Shown piece after piece: positions 1-14,040 of a stretch of 64,000 nt of DNA; position 1 is the stretch's first letter; every line of letters begins with the position of its first letter. The translations under genes were made by a program, and so were the position numbers. A model generated the notes under the pieces. That model saw only the letters and a list, made by a program, of their open reading frames with translations. It did not search any database and had not been told where the DNA came from. The stretch is from Sipunculus nudus (lineage: Eukaryota > Annelida > Sipuncula > Golfingiida > Sipunculidae): positions 32,816,019-32,880,018 of the forward strand of contig CM049306.1 in the NCBI GenBank assembly GCA_026874595.1, in the 5' to 3' direction.

Positions 1-3000
1 GTAAAATGTTACAAATTTAGCTTTAGTTAGCCTACATCTTCATCGGTGACACTGTTGCATGTATAACCAATTTGTGTTTTATAAGTGAGATCACGAATGT
101 TTCATGTTGTTGTTGGGTCAACCGATTAAAGGCCAAGGTCAGATAAAATAAGATAAGATAAGATAAGATAAGCCTTTAATCATTATGCAAGGCAGGAAAT
201 TCAGTTCGCAAGCATTTACAGCACATATATTGACAACTACAGGTATTGAACATGAATCAAGTACAGACAATATAGCACATCACAGACAATTAAAGCATAT
301 CACTGGCATTATATTAATTATATCACAGGCATTATAGCACTTCACTGGTATTATACATACACAAGAGTGAGCTGATCTATACTACATAAAATATATGCAT
401 TCCTATATCACTTATATCACAGTGCTTTCTGTACCATTTAACGATCTAATACCAGATCACAGTTGGTTGTGAAGCAATCAAGTTTAATTGTTTTTATTTA
501 CATTTTTTTATAAATCACTGTTGAAGATATTTAATTCAACACGGTCTACCTTGATAAAATGACAATGCCAAGGGAAACAAATTGGATCCACACGCCTTTT
601 AGTGGATATAAAAGCGTGCTTCGATTGCCAAAATTTACCATGCAGCTCCATAATGTTTGTGATTTAGTACAAAATAAATGGTTGCCGCCGTTTGTAAGAC
701 TCAAATAAAAAAATATATATTCAAACACGTCCTTACTTTGTAGATGGCCATTGCACTGAATCAAATAATATTTGCCCTAAAGGTAAAGCAAAAAAAATTG
801 CAGAAACATGTCAATTATCTTTTGCATGTGCTCTTGGCCACACACGTAATAGAAGCGAAGGTAAGTCATGACAAGGTTCTGCAGGTGAGCACGGATCCAT
901 AATTCATTGGGGAGGGCGCGGTCAAAAAAGATCGTGTCGCCGGAGGGGGATGAGGTGGGTTCCGTCCCATCACCTTGAAACTTTTGACATCTGAAAGGCC
1001 AAAATGTTGTTTTCCAGCACCTAAAGACCTAGCCCGTTGTGAAAACAGTGAGTACTTTTGACAGAAATTAAAGTTCTTCAAAATGTCATAAGAAAGTTTA
1101 CGTACTGCACAGACATGTAAATTATCGTTCCCAAGTCAGCATTAGGCGAAGCCTTAAGTGGACAGCTATGTAAAAAAGTTAAAGACCATATCCAATGTGA
1201 GGTTTTTGTGACGTCATCATGAAATCCTGAACCCATATAAGATGATCACAAATTAACAGGAGACATTTTAACATGTTAGAACTTGGAATTTCTGTTCAAA
1301 TTTTAAAATTAAGTCAGTGTCATATTTTCAATTCATTTATATTATTTTTACAATGTATATGTCAACAAATGAAATGTGAATTTTAATATGAAAAAATATA
1401 TAATTTTTTTACAGATATATAAAAAAATTATTGCAAGGGCCAATTATATATTCTATAACCTTGATATGATGGATCAATTATTTAATCTTGGTCATTAAAG
1501 TCGGTTTTCAGTCTGTGGTAAGAACTTTTTTTTCAGATTTAGAACTTCATACATCCAGCGTTACAAATGCACAGTTTTAATTTACAGCTGCACGAATAGG
1601 GATCAATTGCACATTAAAGTACATATATGCAATCGGAAAGCGATCGCTTGAAGCCACCCCGACACCGCAACTGAGCGATAATGGGAAATTGGCTGTAGAA
1701 TGTATGACCTTGGTTAAAAAAAGATCAAGGGTAAAAATAAATATGAGGTACAAATCTTTAGCCTAGAGTCAATACTGTGCCCAAATATCAGTTTTTGAAA
1801 ATAGTCATATTGGAGATCTAGCGCAAACAGAAAATGAAAGAAGAAAGTAAAAAAAGCGGGGAAAAATAAAAATTTGAAAACGATGAATGGGGGGGGGGCA
1901 CTGACAATTTTACTCAAATATTGATATAGAAATAAACACAGACAATTATAAGCCGACAGGGGGAGGCTAAAATAGCCAAACCACGAGTTTTTATTCTAAA
2001 ATGTTTTTATGAATGATAGTCATTTTTTTTATATTATACAGTACAGTTTCACATATCAAAGTCAAAACCTGGACATATCATTTGCATACTCTGTTTCACA
2101 TTGATCTCAGTTGTAGGGCCTATCAATAAAATATTATTCCGAATATTTATTCTGAACAATTTATGTATTGGGATTCACGCAAAATCCCTAAATTCGTCGC
2201 TCCAGTCCAAAATGTAACACAGTCGTGTTGCGGATTTATCTAATCCACGGACTAATGAAAGAAAAGGATTAATAAGAAACTCAAGGAACTAATATTTCTC
2301 TTGGTTAGAAAACAAACAACATGAAATCGATCAAATAACTGTCATCATAAAAGCCGCCAACTAAATGCACCAAAGATAAAGGTAACATGATATATTAGCT
2401 CTTTGAAGCCAGTAATTCTTCATTGGCTGGCCATTAGGAATTGTAATACCGCTCATTTTGTAATTATGATAATACTGTAAGTAGCGTTCACAAAGTTCAT
2501 CATGGCGTATGCAACGTATCAAATGAATTGATGCTGTAGCCTTTGAAATCGGCGCCATCAAATTATCCCATTGGTTTATCTATATGATTATATTACCGTG
2601 TTTCTATCTGTAATCTGACGAGGGAGTCACAGTACACGATAACCGTTCAAACAGCAAAGAACGATATTTACTCATACTTTATCGTCTAACGATTTATTGA
2701 GATTTGGCGGTGTCCATGAGTGCGAGTTCTTTATCTTGATTGTAACCTTTTCGTATAGAACAACTTCCGAAACATTTACAAGAATACCTTGATGGGAATT
2801 GTTTATACGTTCTTAAAAAACATTGACCTGTCGGTGCTGAAAATGCCGCAAAGGAATGATGACAATGTTCGAGGGAGCTCCATAGATTCTACTTAAAGTC
2901 CTAACAACCTCATGGTTGCCTATTATTCCTAATAATATAGAAAATCTCGGAATTAAAAAATTATTAAAAGCACATTATTCTTATCATTCATCCGGCTATC

Positions 3001-3150
3001 CTTATACTTGATAACTTATATTATACCTCGTACATTATGCCACCTTCCGGGAGATTAAAGAATACTAAAAACGCACCCCAAAGGAGCACTTTGTATTGAT
3101 ATAAAAAAAACGTTTTTTTTGTACGTTCCTTTTTGCCCTCCCCTATACTA
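1..3150. other. Gene-free AT-rich region
   Basis: No exon, RNA gene or recognisable transposon protein is visible on either strand. Open frames are under 75 codons, low in complexity and resemble no family I know. The only clear structure is the short pentanucleotide repeat at 141-172. Confidence 0.6.
141..172. repeat. (AGATA)n microsatellite
   Basis: About six units of a GATAA-type pentamer are read directly. It is followed by CCTTTAATCATTATGCAAGG, which has a weak echo near 25475 (CATTATGCAAGGAAAGG). The microsatellite may therefore be the tail of a dispersed repeat, which is inference. Confidence 0.8.
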
Positions 3151-3930
3151 AATAGGGCATTTCTTTAAAAGTCTACTCCATCATTTCTTATCTTTATCTT
3201 TTCTGAACAGGAAACCATTTTTTTTATCTTAGCCGGCATTAAACAAGGCATCATTTTTTACTCTGCCTATCTTGAGCAAGAAAAATCCTATGTAGCTAAA
3301 ATTTAAGAGGAATAGCTGTGTCCCAACTTTTGTCCGTCTTTCCCAGCCTTTGTCAGCAATTGCTAGGATTTCTCACATGATTTTGTACGCATTGCATATT
3401 TTCCCAAGTGCTCCGCAAAGAAAATTAGCAAAAAGCATATGAATATTAAAAGAAGCAAACCTTGCTTTATAAATAGCTATTTTTTTTCGGTTTCGTCATC
3501 ACATCTACCGATTTCTCCGGCCGGCAAAATTCGATAGATGCGAAACCGGTTTAGCAGGGAAGTATATTTTTTAATTTGTCTGCATTGAACAGAACCCCAT
3601 TTCAAAACAATTATTTTCGGTGTGGAATGTGAGACATTTTTATGTTTTAATGACACTGAACAGGAGACAATTTCTAAGATTTATCATGGCATTTGAAAGA
3701 AGAGCCCTTGCTTTCACGTTTGTTTGCAGTGGACAGGCACCATTTTGTATATTATGCCTGAATTTAACAGTAATCTAGTTTTTTTTCTTTATTGTATTTA
3801 ATAGAAGACTCTTTTCCATCTTGCCCTGTACTAAACAGATCACCATTTTCTTTTAAAAGAACCCTAATAATTTCTAATAATATAAGTATTATTTATCGCT
3901 CATAGGTAATTTTAGCTGAACAAAAAGGAT
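3150..3930 (+). repeat. Degenerate interspersed motif, CTGAACAGG..CCATTTT
   Basis: Variants of a C/T-TGAACAGG-(3 to 5 nt)-CCATTTT string recur near 3203, 3240, 3586, 3655, 3730 and 3830, with a weaker one near 3914. Several are about 70-100 bases apart, separated by T-rich DNA. It looks like an old, decayed minisatellite or a repeat built from short units. No reading frame is kept across units, so coding is unlikely. Confidence 0.45.
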
Positions 3931-6900
3931 TCCCAGCAAACGATCCCGGCACAAGGAGGAACTGTCTCCAGTTCACCTGTTTTATACATTGTTATGATTC
4001 TGCTTCTTAGTAAACACCGTCCACGTGTTTTTTTTTTTTTTTACTATAACAATTACGACTGCGTTACAAGAGGTCTGACCTTGCGCATGCCCGACAACTG
4101 CCATAGAACTAGAAGAACCATTAAGGCTGAAATAGACGAACCACCATTTGGTAGAATGCAAAATCTTAATTTGTGTCATTGAGCGTAACGGAAACCAGGT
4201 GGCATCTGCGCTATATTATGTTATGCGCTACTAATGGCACCCGGTTTTAGTGAATCTCCCCTTATGTAGAGGAGTAAGAAAACGAAATATCGGCCGATGT
4301 CGTAATATTTGAAGGAGGAAACACGATACTTCTTGATTCTTAAAATACCTGGTATGTGAATAACTTTGCCCATTTTGTCACTGGTGTGAGAACTGACCGA
4401 AAGCAAATTATTCACTTTTCCATGATATCAATTGAATCGCACATTCGCCGAGTTTCGTTTTAATCCGATCTTCTCGCGAAAGGTCGCTACAATAGTAGGT
4501 ATTCCCCACAATATCATGTCATTGGTTAATTAAACACAGACTATGTTTTGTGTTCGTTTATATTTAAAGGTGTTTACACATATTTCTACTTCTCCATGTA
4601 ACCCCAACTGCGGTTCTCCTGGTTGGTAAGAGTAACTTATCTACGGTGAACCGCATGCGGGCAATTAAGCCAGAAATCCAGGTATATGAGCACAGCAAGG
4701 CACATACATTCATTTGTATTTGTGGTCTAACACACCTGAGCTGAAGTCACCGTCTTGTGGTGGCAGCTTGAATCTGAAGCTATATGCTCTATATTGAAAG
4801 GCCAAACACGGCTGTCTAAACAGGATACGTTTGGCCATTAACAATGAACCAAGGTTCTTTCAATGCTAATTTCACGTTGGGTTGATCTAAAAGGATTCTT
4901 TGAAAGCCAAAAAGGAGTCCATTAACATGGCTTTTATTCTAAACAGGATCTAAAAAAAATCCCCACTCCCCTACAGTCTGACATTAAAATATGTGCAGCT
5001 CTTAATATTTTAAATGGGAGACAGATGAGAGCATCATGTTTAGACTGAATATATGCAAGGATATTTGGGCCTGTTTTCGTGAACTAGATTAATATCCTTT
5101 TTGACCTGCTATTTGCGACTTGTTTTCGGTAGAAATAGAAGGCTGGTTATTGCGATTATTATTTGAGCCACTGTGACCGATGTACGAGCTTGTTCTACTA
5201 CACGTTATTAATAACCACAGAATACATGTACCCAGGTTGACAAACTGAAAAATATGGTAGTCTGTTTGATTTCGAATGTTGAAAGGTCACTAGTTGTTGT
5301 TCGTGAGAGAATGTGAAGCGACACATCTTTTCTCATTTGTAAACATCTGTTTCCTCTGATTTGTGGCTAGATATCATTGCTGATCTTTTTTGAAACCTAA
5401 AAGCTACATGGCCACTTGTTTAGCAACACCTGTGCCTTTATACTTCAGCGATAGACCTAACAGTCTCTGCTGCAATGTTTTCCTTCGAGTGCAGGCTAGG
5501 AATTCTGCTGAAATTTGCGGATGTAGGCGCGGTCATCCCAAGGACATTCCCCCGGTTACTGCTTGGAAGAAACCGTCTAATGGCCACCCCACTTTCTCCG
5601 CAGATAGATTCCCACCCTTAGACTGTCATCGGAGTACTTTCCTGTCTTATTTACGTGCCGTTATCAAACCCTGATATCACATAAATTTCGAAACCGCTCC
5701 TGGGGGCAGCCATTTTGCGAAGGGACAAAACCCGGATGTCCCAGTCGAAGGTCGGAATTAAGTGTATACCGCTACTCCGCTAGGAGCTCAGAAAAGGTGA
5801 CCAGTTTCCCGTACAAGGAAATACTGTGTATCGATTCATGTCAATTAAACCACTCCTGCATACACATATTTCTGTATGCTTCTACCTTCTTCCAATCCTG
5901 CCTTTGATAAGTGAATACTGAAATATATTACGGTTTTCATTAAAAACTTAAAGGGCCCTATTCCGATATCTTACGTCTGTGAACTAAAGATATTTCCTTG
6001 ACTCTTTTATAAAAGAAATAGGCCCCGCCGCACCAAGGCTATTTGTTTTGTTTATATCCAAGTGTTCGATGAGTGGGGCCCACCTCATTATACCAAAACA
6101 GTCCACAGGGATATCTCTTATCAGAATTTTACAAATGGCGTTTTGCAAATATAATGTCCGTTCAACTTCTGCATATATGCAACCAACCACAGTAGGCTAC
6201 ATGATTTTTTCCGTTTCTTTTAGGAGGCTCTCTTAACTAACAGCTTGTGGGTAAACAAGCCCAGACCATCTTCACACAGGCGATGTAATTTTTTTCCTGA
6301 CAGGAATTATAGTGTTCATTAATATGTATAATCTTGAAATCACATAAGTTGTATATGAAAAAGGTAGGTGAAAAGTTGACTTTAATAATAATAGTCCAGT
6401 TCCTACATTATATTAATTCTTCATTTAAAAGTGGAACGATACTATAGTCCGTTCCATCCCCTCATGTCCTTCTGATTTTGCTATGAAAATTATTATTGGT
6501 TACATTTCAAAGGAAACAATTATAATTAAATATAAAGGATTCAAGGACATATTTTTCATCAAGGTAATAAAATACCGACCTTTCACCTAGTTTTTTTTAA
6601 TATGAGCAATTATCTACATTTTACAACATATCAGACCCACTTATGGCATTCAAGATCATTGGTCACATGCAAAAACACCCTCCATTGATAGCTGCTGATT
6701 GGAAGATGTAATGTAAACACTGTTGAATAAAATCCAGCTAAAACAAAGATGGCTACTCATGAAGGGACACGTCATACCTGCAAGATCATTTTAAAGAGAC
6801 TAAAAAGATGTGCAACATACACTGGGGATTTATTGTAAAATGCTTTTTGTCATATAAGGTTGTCTCTTCCATAAGTAGTTTTTTTGGAAATTATTGAAAA

Positions 6901-8659
6901 AATTTAAACTTTTAAGATAATAATCTACAAAAAACAGACCATATTTTGCGTTCTTAAATCGTACATTCTGTTTCTGAGTCTTATATCAATTCATGTATAC
7001 ATATTCGAAGATTTTTTTTTCTCCGGCAGCGATATGATTTACACAAGTAAACATATGACATAATAAGCTGGAAAAAAGAAATAAACATACACAGAACACC
7101 CATTCCGCGGAAATTCCTGACCATATACTGTCTCAATTGAGTATAGTTCATTTGCTTATTAACTGATGGTGACGTATTTCACATTTACAATTTACGTCAA
7201 TGGGTTTCACTAGTGTTAATACATGATTTGTTATCAGCCATCACGCATGCCTGATGCAATCCCGTAAATCTAAAGTATTGCAGAAAGATACAATGGCTGG
7301 CAGCCGCCTACATTCAATAGCCTTTCGCACTTTGTAGGTTCATTTGGATTATAAATTATATTTGATTTATCTATCAGCATGGCTGGTTTCCAATCTTTTG
7401 CAATTAGTGCCAAGAGTATTGAAAAGGAAAAACAGTGAATGAAACCCAATAAGCGACGCACCTCCTGTTGTTACGCATAAATCGATATCTCATCAGACCT
7501 CAGGCTTCCAGGGCAACAAAAACAGTGAGAACACAGCTGAGTTCTGTGAAAGATAAAACGTGAATTAAATTCATTTTCGATTTCACTTAGAAATATTGTC
7601 ACTAAATTATTTTCACCCGGCAAGGGTTTAAGCTGCACAATCAAATATCTATGGGTGACGAAATAAAGTTAACGACAAACAGAACTTGTCAAGTTCTAAC
7701 AGTTTTATTAAAATAGGAGTCACCGTGGTGTCATGTTAATTATTCCTAATCGTCGAAATGGCGCTCTCTTCAGTGCCGTTTTTATGATAGGACATTGTTA
7801 GAAAGGGTCAATTACAATATTAATTGTCAATTAATCATATTAATTAGGTAATAAGAGTAAGCAATTAGAAGGAAGAAAATAACAGTACAAATGTCAAGTT
7901 TCTATCTTTGAGACCAGACTAAATTAATTCCTGTCAGATAAACTTTTAATTGTTCATTTGTAGAGAAAAATAGTGCTCTTGCGGTAATTATAATGCTTTA
8001 ATTGAATAGTGTATGCCCTAAATGACTAAGATGACTGATTGTTGCCTCATAGGCTGTTGTGTATTTGTTTTTGTGTGTATTTGTTCACAACATAACGAAT
8101 AAGTGAATGCAAACACATGACGGAGAATTGCATTTCTTAGAATGCAGATTTCTCTAGTTTTAAATTTGATTCAGAAAGCCAATTTCCTTGCCAACTGTAA
8201 TTTTATAAGCAGTTACGATATAATTAGATTCATCAAAGCGATCAAGAGCTTCCAGATGAATATTTGAAAAGAGGGACTAAACCACATAATACGCGTAATC
8301 GCTAATTCTATCGGTTCAAATATTCAGATGTTCGGAAATGGTCTACACATTTCTAGAATTGTTAAAATTCATATTATTCTATTTGGTAATCATGAAAATT
8401 AACTAGATTTGGTCGGACAATGGTCTTCGGAGGGTCCCGCGTTTCTGTTAGTGCTGGACTAGTTCACATAAGGGTGAAAAATAAAGTTAAATTTGAAAAA
8501 TATGAAAAAAAGGGACAGGTTTTTGTCCATATGCATGAGGGGAAAAAATCCTACTGGATCAAATGATATTAAAGAAGATATGTCTGAAATCATGTGTGCA
8601 ATAGTAAATCAACGAATGTAGTCTGTTAGCCATATTTAATTTTGAGCAAGTCTTTAAAT
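3931..8659. other. Gene-free AT-rich region
   Basis: No gene or element was recognised. The stretch 5390-5674 holds a slightly GC-richer 94-codon open frame with several cysteines, but it resembles no family I know and has no supporting splice signals, so it is not called. Confidence 0.55.
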
Positions 8660-9600
8660 TAAATAGGTCTGGACCCCTCATAGGCACCAATGGTCCCTGT
8701 GAAATTGGGAAAGCTGCAGGAGGTTGTTGTTGAGTTATCGCGTGCGAAAGAAAATCAGCGATCGGGCTGTGGCGGCCAAATTCGAATTCCAACAGGTCTG
8801 GTATTCAATTGATCCGGAGTCCTCATATGTACCAACCATCACTGTAAATTTGGGAAAGCTGCAGTATGTTGTTGTTGAGTTATCGCGCCAGAAAGAAAAT
8901 CAGCGATTGGGCTGTGGCCATATTGGAATTCCGACACGTCTGTCATTCAATTGATCCGGAGCCCTCATATGTACCAACCGTCACTGTAAGTTTTGGAAAG
9001 CTGCAGTATGTTATTGTTGAGTTATCGCGCGAGAAAGAAAATCAGCGATTTTGCTGTGGCGGCCATATTGGAATTCCGACATGTCTGTAATTCGATTGGT
9101 CTGGAACCCTCCTAGGTACCAATCATCCCTGTGAATTTGGGAAAGCTACAGAATGTTGTTGTTTAGTTATTGCGTGCGAAACAAAATCAGGCATTTGGCT
9201 GTGGCGGCCATATTGAAATTCCAACATGTTTAATAATTCGATAGGTCTGGAACCCTCCTAGGTACCAATCATCCCTGTGGATTTGGGAAAGCTACAGAAT
9301 GTCCTTGTTGAGTTATTGCGTGCGAAACAAAATCAGTGATTGGGCTGTGGCGGCCATATTGGAATTCCGACAGGTCTGTCATTCGATTGATCTGGAGCCC
9401 TCATAGGTACCAATCATCCCTGTGAATTTGGGAAAGCTACAGTATGTTGTTGTTGTGTTATTGCGTGCTAAAGTAAATCAGCATTTTGCTGTGGCGGCCA
9501 TATTGGAATTCCGACATGTCTGTAATTCGAAAGGTCTGGTACCAATCATCCTTGTGAATTTGGGAAAGCTGCAGTATTTTGTTATTGAGATATCGCTGTC
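8660..9600 (+). repeat. 145-bp tandem satellite array, seven units
   Basis: The anchor GGGAAAGCT(G/A)CAG recurs at about 8707, 8852, 8994, 9139, 9285, 9430 and 9562, giving spacings of 145, 142, 145, 146, 145 and 132. Each unit also carries a TTATCGCG/TTATTGCG segment, AAAATCAGCGATT, GGCGGCCATATTGGAATTCC and TCTGGA(G/A)CCCTC. Units differ by scattered substitutions and small indels. Open frames run through single units but shift between them, so the array is non-coding. The GGCGGCCATATTGG core is a familiar component of dispersed repeats in molluscs and other invertebrates. Confidence 0.92.
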
Positions 9601-10300
9601 ACTGACACACAAAGTATCTTGAATACCACAGACCAAATTGCTGAAGGAAAAGAAATAAAGAATATCTTGAATGTTTTTAACAGGATGTGTCTGGGTAAAA
9701 TCGGTTAAATGACAACATTTTTAGTTCTCTATCATTCATATATATAAATCCATATTAAAATTTAAATTATGATAAAATGTAATATCCTTATCTTCCTAAA
9801 ACAGTTTTAAATATAATAAATGTGTGTGTGAGAGAGAGAAAAAAATCTCTTAATAAGAGTTATTGTTACTATAAAGTGCAAGGAATGAGCTCTACACGGT
9901 ATATCCTTTCCATTGCTGCTTTCTATTCCCGCTCACGTTGGCTATTGGACAACAACGTTCCACATTTATCAGGTCTCTTATGCATTTTTACAAATTCATT
10001 CAGCTGTATTATTTATTTTCTTGATTACATTTTTCCTTATGTCTAGTCACTTATTTAAATCAATAATAATTTGCTTTAAAGGACTTGACATGATTTTCAA
10101 AAGAAAACACAAGTGCAAATAATCATGTGTTGTTCAATTACTTTGCTCAGGCACTTTTCGAAACTATTCCGTCCTCCTTCGTGAATAATCAACAAGTCAA
10201 ATGAGAATTATTTTGTTGGTATTAACATGACTAATAACATATGAAATAACCCTGCATATCCAATGTCTTCTTTCTTTTGGACAGACAAGTAAATATGCAA
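9601..10300. other. Gene-free AT-rich region
   Basis: Only short, overlapping, hydrophobic open frames occur, including a TGTGTGTGAGAGAG low-complexity patch near 9820-9840. Nothing is recognised. Confidence 0.55.
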
Positions 10301-11960
10301 AAGAATACAGCAGATTCTCGGTGCAACAGTAAAGTTTTGTACCCAGTCTGACTGTTTTGGTGCTTAAAATTTTTTGACCAGTAATATAGGTCAACATGAC
10401 CAAATTTAAGGTTTTCATTAAGGTTGCCCATGATGTTTGGTTACAGCAAGCAGAATATAGGTCACCATGACCTAATTTCAGATTTCCACGGAGATTACCT
10501 TAGACTTCCCCGTATATAACATTGGAATATTCTAGGGCCAGCATATATAACTTATGCAGTCAGCATAGCTAAAAAATGACCATACACATTTTTGAAGGAC
10601 ACCCGGGGATGCCAAGACAGAAGATTATAGGTCCAACAGTAAAGTTTTGTACCCTGTCTGACTGTCTTGGTGCTTAATTTTTTTTTTTTGGCAAGTAATA
10701 TATGTCACCATGACCTACTTTCAGGTTTCCATTGAGATCGCCCAAGACTTTCTGTATGTTGCATTGGGACATTCTAGGACTAGCAGATACAATCTGTACC
10801 CATCTGAATTTCAGGGTGGTTAAAATCATGCTCTTGGCCCATAGTTCAAAGAATATAGGTCACGATGACCTCATTTCTAGTTTCCAAGGAGATTGGCCTA
10901 GAACCTCTCTCGATGTACAGTTAGAAGCTTCTAGGTCTAACTGGTACGATTCGAGCCCTATTACGGACAAACTGCTTTACATGATGGTCTCAAAACAGAG
11001 AAAAAATTAGTAAAAATTAGAAAAATACAGGTGTCCCCACCAGTCTTCAGAAAATGTCCATGATCATAGTGCATGGAAAGAATCATGGCAATCAATGCAT
11101 TAGTTATTCAGAAACTGGAGCTTTTGTATCAACTTTTTAATTACTCGGGCGGGGGTACCTTCGAGCCCCACAGCTTAAAGAATATAGGATACAGTGATCT
11201 AATTTCATATTTCCAAGAAGATCTTTTATGGACCTCCATGGGTGTAACGTGAGAAGATTCTAGGCTTAGTGGATACAATGTGTGCCCCATCTGACTGAAT
11301 GGGTGCTCAGAATCATGTTTTCAGCCTGTAGTTTGCAAAATATAGGGCACCATAACCTTACTTCAGGTTTCGAAGGAGATTTGCCTAGGACCTCCTTCGA
11401 GCTGCTTCATCTGAAGTTCTCACAAATAGAAATGCATAAAAAATTCGATCTTATTATTAAAGTATCATCAGTATCATAATCAATACTGCTAGGACCTCCT
11501 TCGATGTACAGTAGAAAGTTTCTAGGTCTAACGGTACAATTTTTCCCCTTTTAACGGACGAACTGCTTCATCTGGAGGTCTCAAAAAAGAAAACATTGCG
11601 TAAAAATTAGGTAAAATACAGGTCACGCCACTCGTTTTCAAGAAATGATGAAACAATTCATGATCAAAATGCATGGATAAAACAAAGGCAATCATTGCAT
11701 TAGTTGTATAAAAGGTTTTAATTTTTCGGGGGGGGTGGGGTTACTTTCGAGCCCCATTGCTTAGAGGAAATGGGTCACAGTAACCTAATTTCAGGTTTCG
11801 ATAGAAATTTTTTTTTGCCTCTATGGGTTTTCAGTTAGAAATTTTTAGGTTTCTAGGCCCGACAGACGGCCTGACAGACAGACGAATAGACAGACGGACT
11901 ACGGACAAAGAGTGATCGTTATAGCTCAGATAACTTTCAGTCAGCTGAGCTAAAGAGTAA
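10300..11960 (+). repeat. Cluster of diverged repeat units ending in GCTGAGCTAA tail
   Basis: The core ATAGGTCACCATGACCTAAT followed by TTCAGGTTTCCA-like sequence recurs near 10385, 10455, 10690, 10855, 11187, 11340 and 11770. Linked segments also recur: CAACAGTAAAGTTTTGTACC at 10327 and 10633, TTCTAGG(C/T)CTA and GTACCCATCTGA-like strings, and a TTCGAGCCCC segment at 11162 and 11747. The 3' end, 11862-11955, is a GACAGACGGA-rich tract followed by TTATAGCTCA and CAGCTGAGCTAA. I recognise this ending as typical of a widespread mollusc dispersed repeat (memory, not searched). The cluster is probably several nested or tandem fragments of that family, all in the same orientation. Confidence 0.75.
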
Positions 11961-14040
11961 TAAAAATTAAAAAGTTATCCTTGAAGATAAATCCCGTTGT
12001 TTATGTCCATAATATAGATAGTTTAATATACATATATGTTAACAGGTGAGTTACTAATAGATGAATGTAACAAAACTCTATGCAGATGAGAGAAAATTTT
12101 CAGTGGTTCCAAGTAATTTCCTCCTTATTTCATCGCGTTTAATTGGATAGGCTTTTCATATTTTGCTCTATTGTATTATAATGGATAAGTGATATTATGT
12201 AATATTAGATTAGTAGAACTGCCTTGCTAAAATTTTCGCACCTGATAAGTTGGTAAACGACAAACGAATGTCATTGTCTAGGGTCTTCGTTTCCGCTTTA
12301 ATGAACATTGTCACATTTCACATTTTAGGGTTGTCACAAGTTCATTAAATAATTCACAATTGTTTTCCATTGGTCGGACAAAAGCCACCTGCGTCCACGG
12401 ATAATCACTACAATAACACGCTCACTAATATTTTATCATTTTTTTCTCCATGAACCAGGTTTTAGATAAATCGTGTGTATTTGATTTCTCTTAATTTAGC
12501 AAAACAAATAAGTTCATTACATGGAATTGATTAATGGCCCTCTGTGTAGTACAATACAGCCATTATCAGTACTTTTTATTAGATACAGTTTGCTGAATGA
12601 TTTAGAAGTCATGATAATCAATTCTCATAACCCAAACTTTCAAGCTATTTATATAACATGATGATTACATCTAGATTTTTGCCAAAGTTCCTTTTTTTAC
12701 GATTACTTGGAATTCCATACGGTTCAGCAGAAACCAGAAACCAAGTAACGTATCGATTCGAGTCCCTTAATTCGCTGTATACGATAAAACAGGAAGGGGA
12801 AATATGGCGCCGACCGGCACTGAGCAGACCAGCCAACTCACTCGGCAAAGTAAAAGTGGATAGTTTGGATTTTGAGTTTTATTTCGACCAAGATTTTTGA
12901 GAACCTTTTAAAAGATAGAGGGTTAAATAGCCTATAGTTAAATTGTTTGTAGATGTCACTCCAAACCCATATTTGCACAATTTATAGGAATCCGGAATTA
13001 CTCTAGGTTAATATGATAACAGACCGCAGGTGTTACCTGGTAAAAAAGTAAATATAACGCCCCTTTGACGAAAGTATAATCTTGTTTATCTACAAGCTAT
13101 TTAGTAAACATGGTACACAGCAACTTAAAAACATGTGACCGGATGTGATTAACTGCGCATATGTGGACGAAGAAAGCTCATCAATTGTTGTTAGAAAGGG
13201 AATATGTAACAGCCTCTTTAACCTTTTATGTCATTTGTAAAACATTTTCAGCCCCATCCACATGTTATCCTCACGTGGATATAATCTTAACAGTCGTTTG
13301 TGCACCTTCGGATCGGCTTATTCAAGCTCCAAGCGCTGCCCAAAATAATTTTCTTGAAAAGATAAAATTTCTTGCCCCCACTCCTTATAATTTCTAACTA
13401 TAGCAATAAACATCTTATTAAATCGTGCGCATGAGATAGATATTTTTTCAATCGTGTTCCCAAAGGGGCTCCGTTGAAACCTATATATATACCACCAGAA
13501 AGCATCTAAAAATTCTAAATAATAAATTTACGAATTGGATTAAATATTTCATTCTAGACTAGCGAATTATTCAAAGACGACTACAGTTGTCATGAAATGG
13601 ACAAAGTATGCATCCAGGGCCCTCCATAGAGTTGAGTGCAAACAGGTGTCTCGAGGCGCCTGAAATCGACAAATCGTGTCTTGTAGGTTTCATTTACACA
13701 GGTGCTGTTTACAACCGAAGCAAATATGTCCAAACTGCTGTCAATTCCATACCACTCCGTTTGCAGAATAATGGGGAGTTTTAATGTTTCATATAATTTA
13801 ATATTTATAGGTCTGGAATTATATTTAGGTGCTTTACGAATTTAGAAATAGCCTGTTCATGTATTTAAAGGACCCTTTCAAAGTGCACTTTGTATTGGCT
13901 TGAGGTGAATTTATAATATACATCCGCGTTTGTAGAAGTAATTAGTGATGCCAGAGTTATTTTTATATAGGCTATACAAAATAAACCAATCAGTGTAAGG
14001 GTTTTTAAATTAAGTTTATCACTAGAAATCCCTATTTAAG
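11961..14040. other. Gene-free AT-rich region
   Basis: Nothing recognisable on either strand. An 80-codon plus-strand frame at 12658-12900 overlaps a similar-sized minus-strand frame and resembles no known family. Confidence 0.55.

Noticed and set aside
5390-5674. 94-codon Cys-containing frame in a GC-richer patch
   Set aside because: No recognisable domain or flanking splice sites; too short to stand alone as evidence.
8724-9622. Chain of 66-76-codon frames with similar peptides
   Set aside because: They follow the 145-bp satellite units; the frame changes between units and ends at indels, so it is not a repeat protein.
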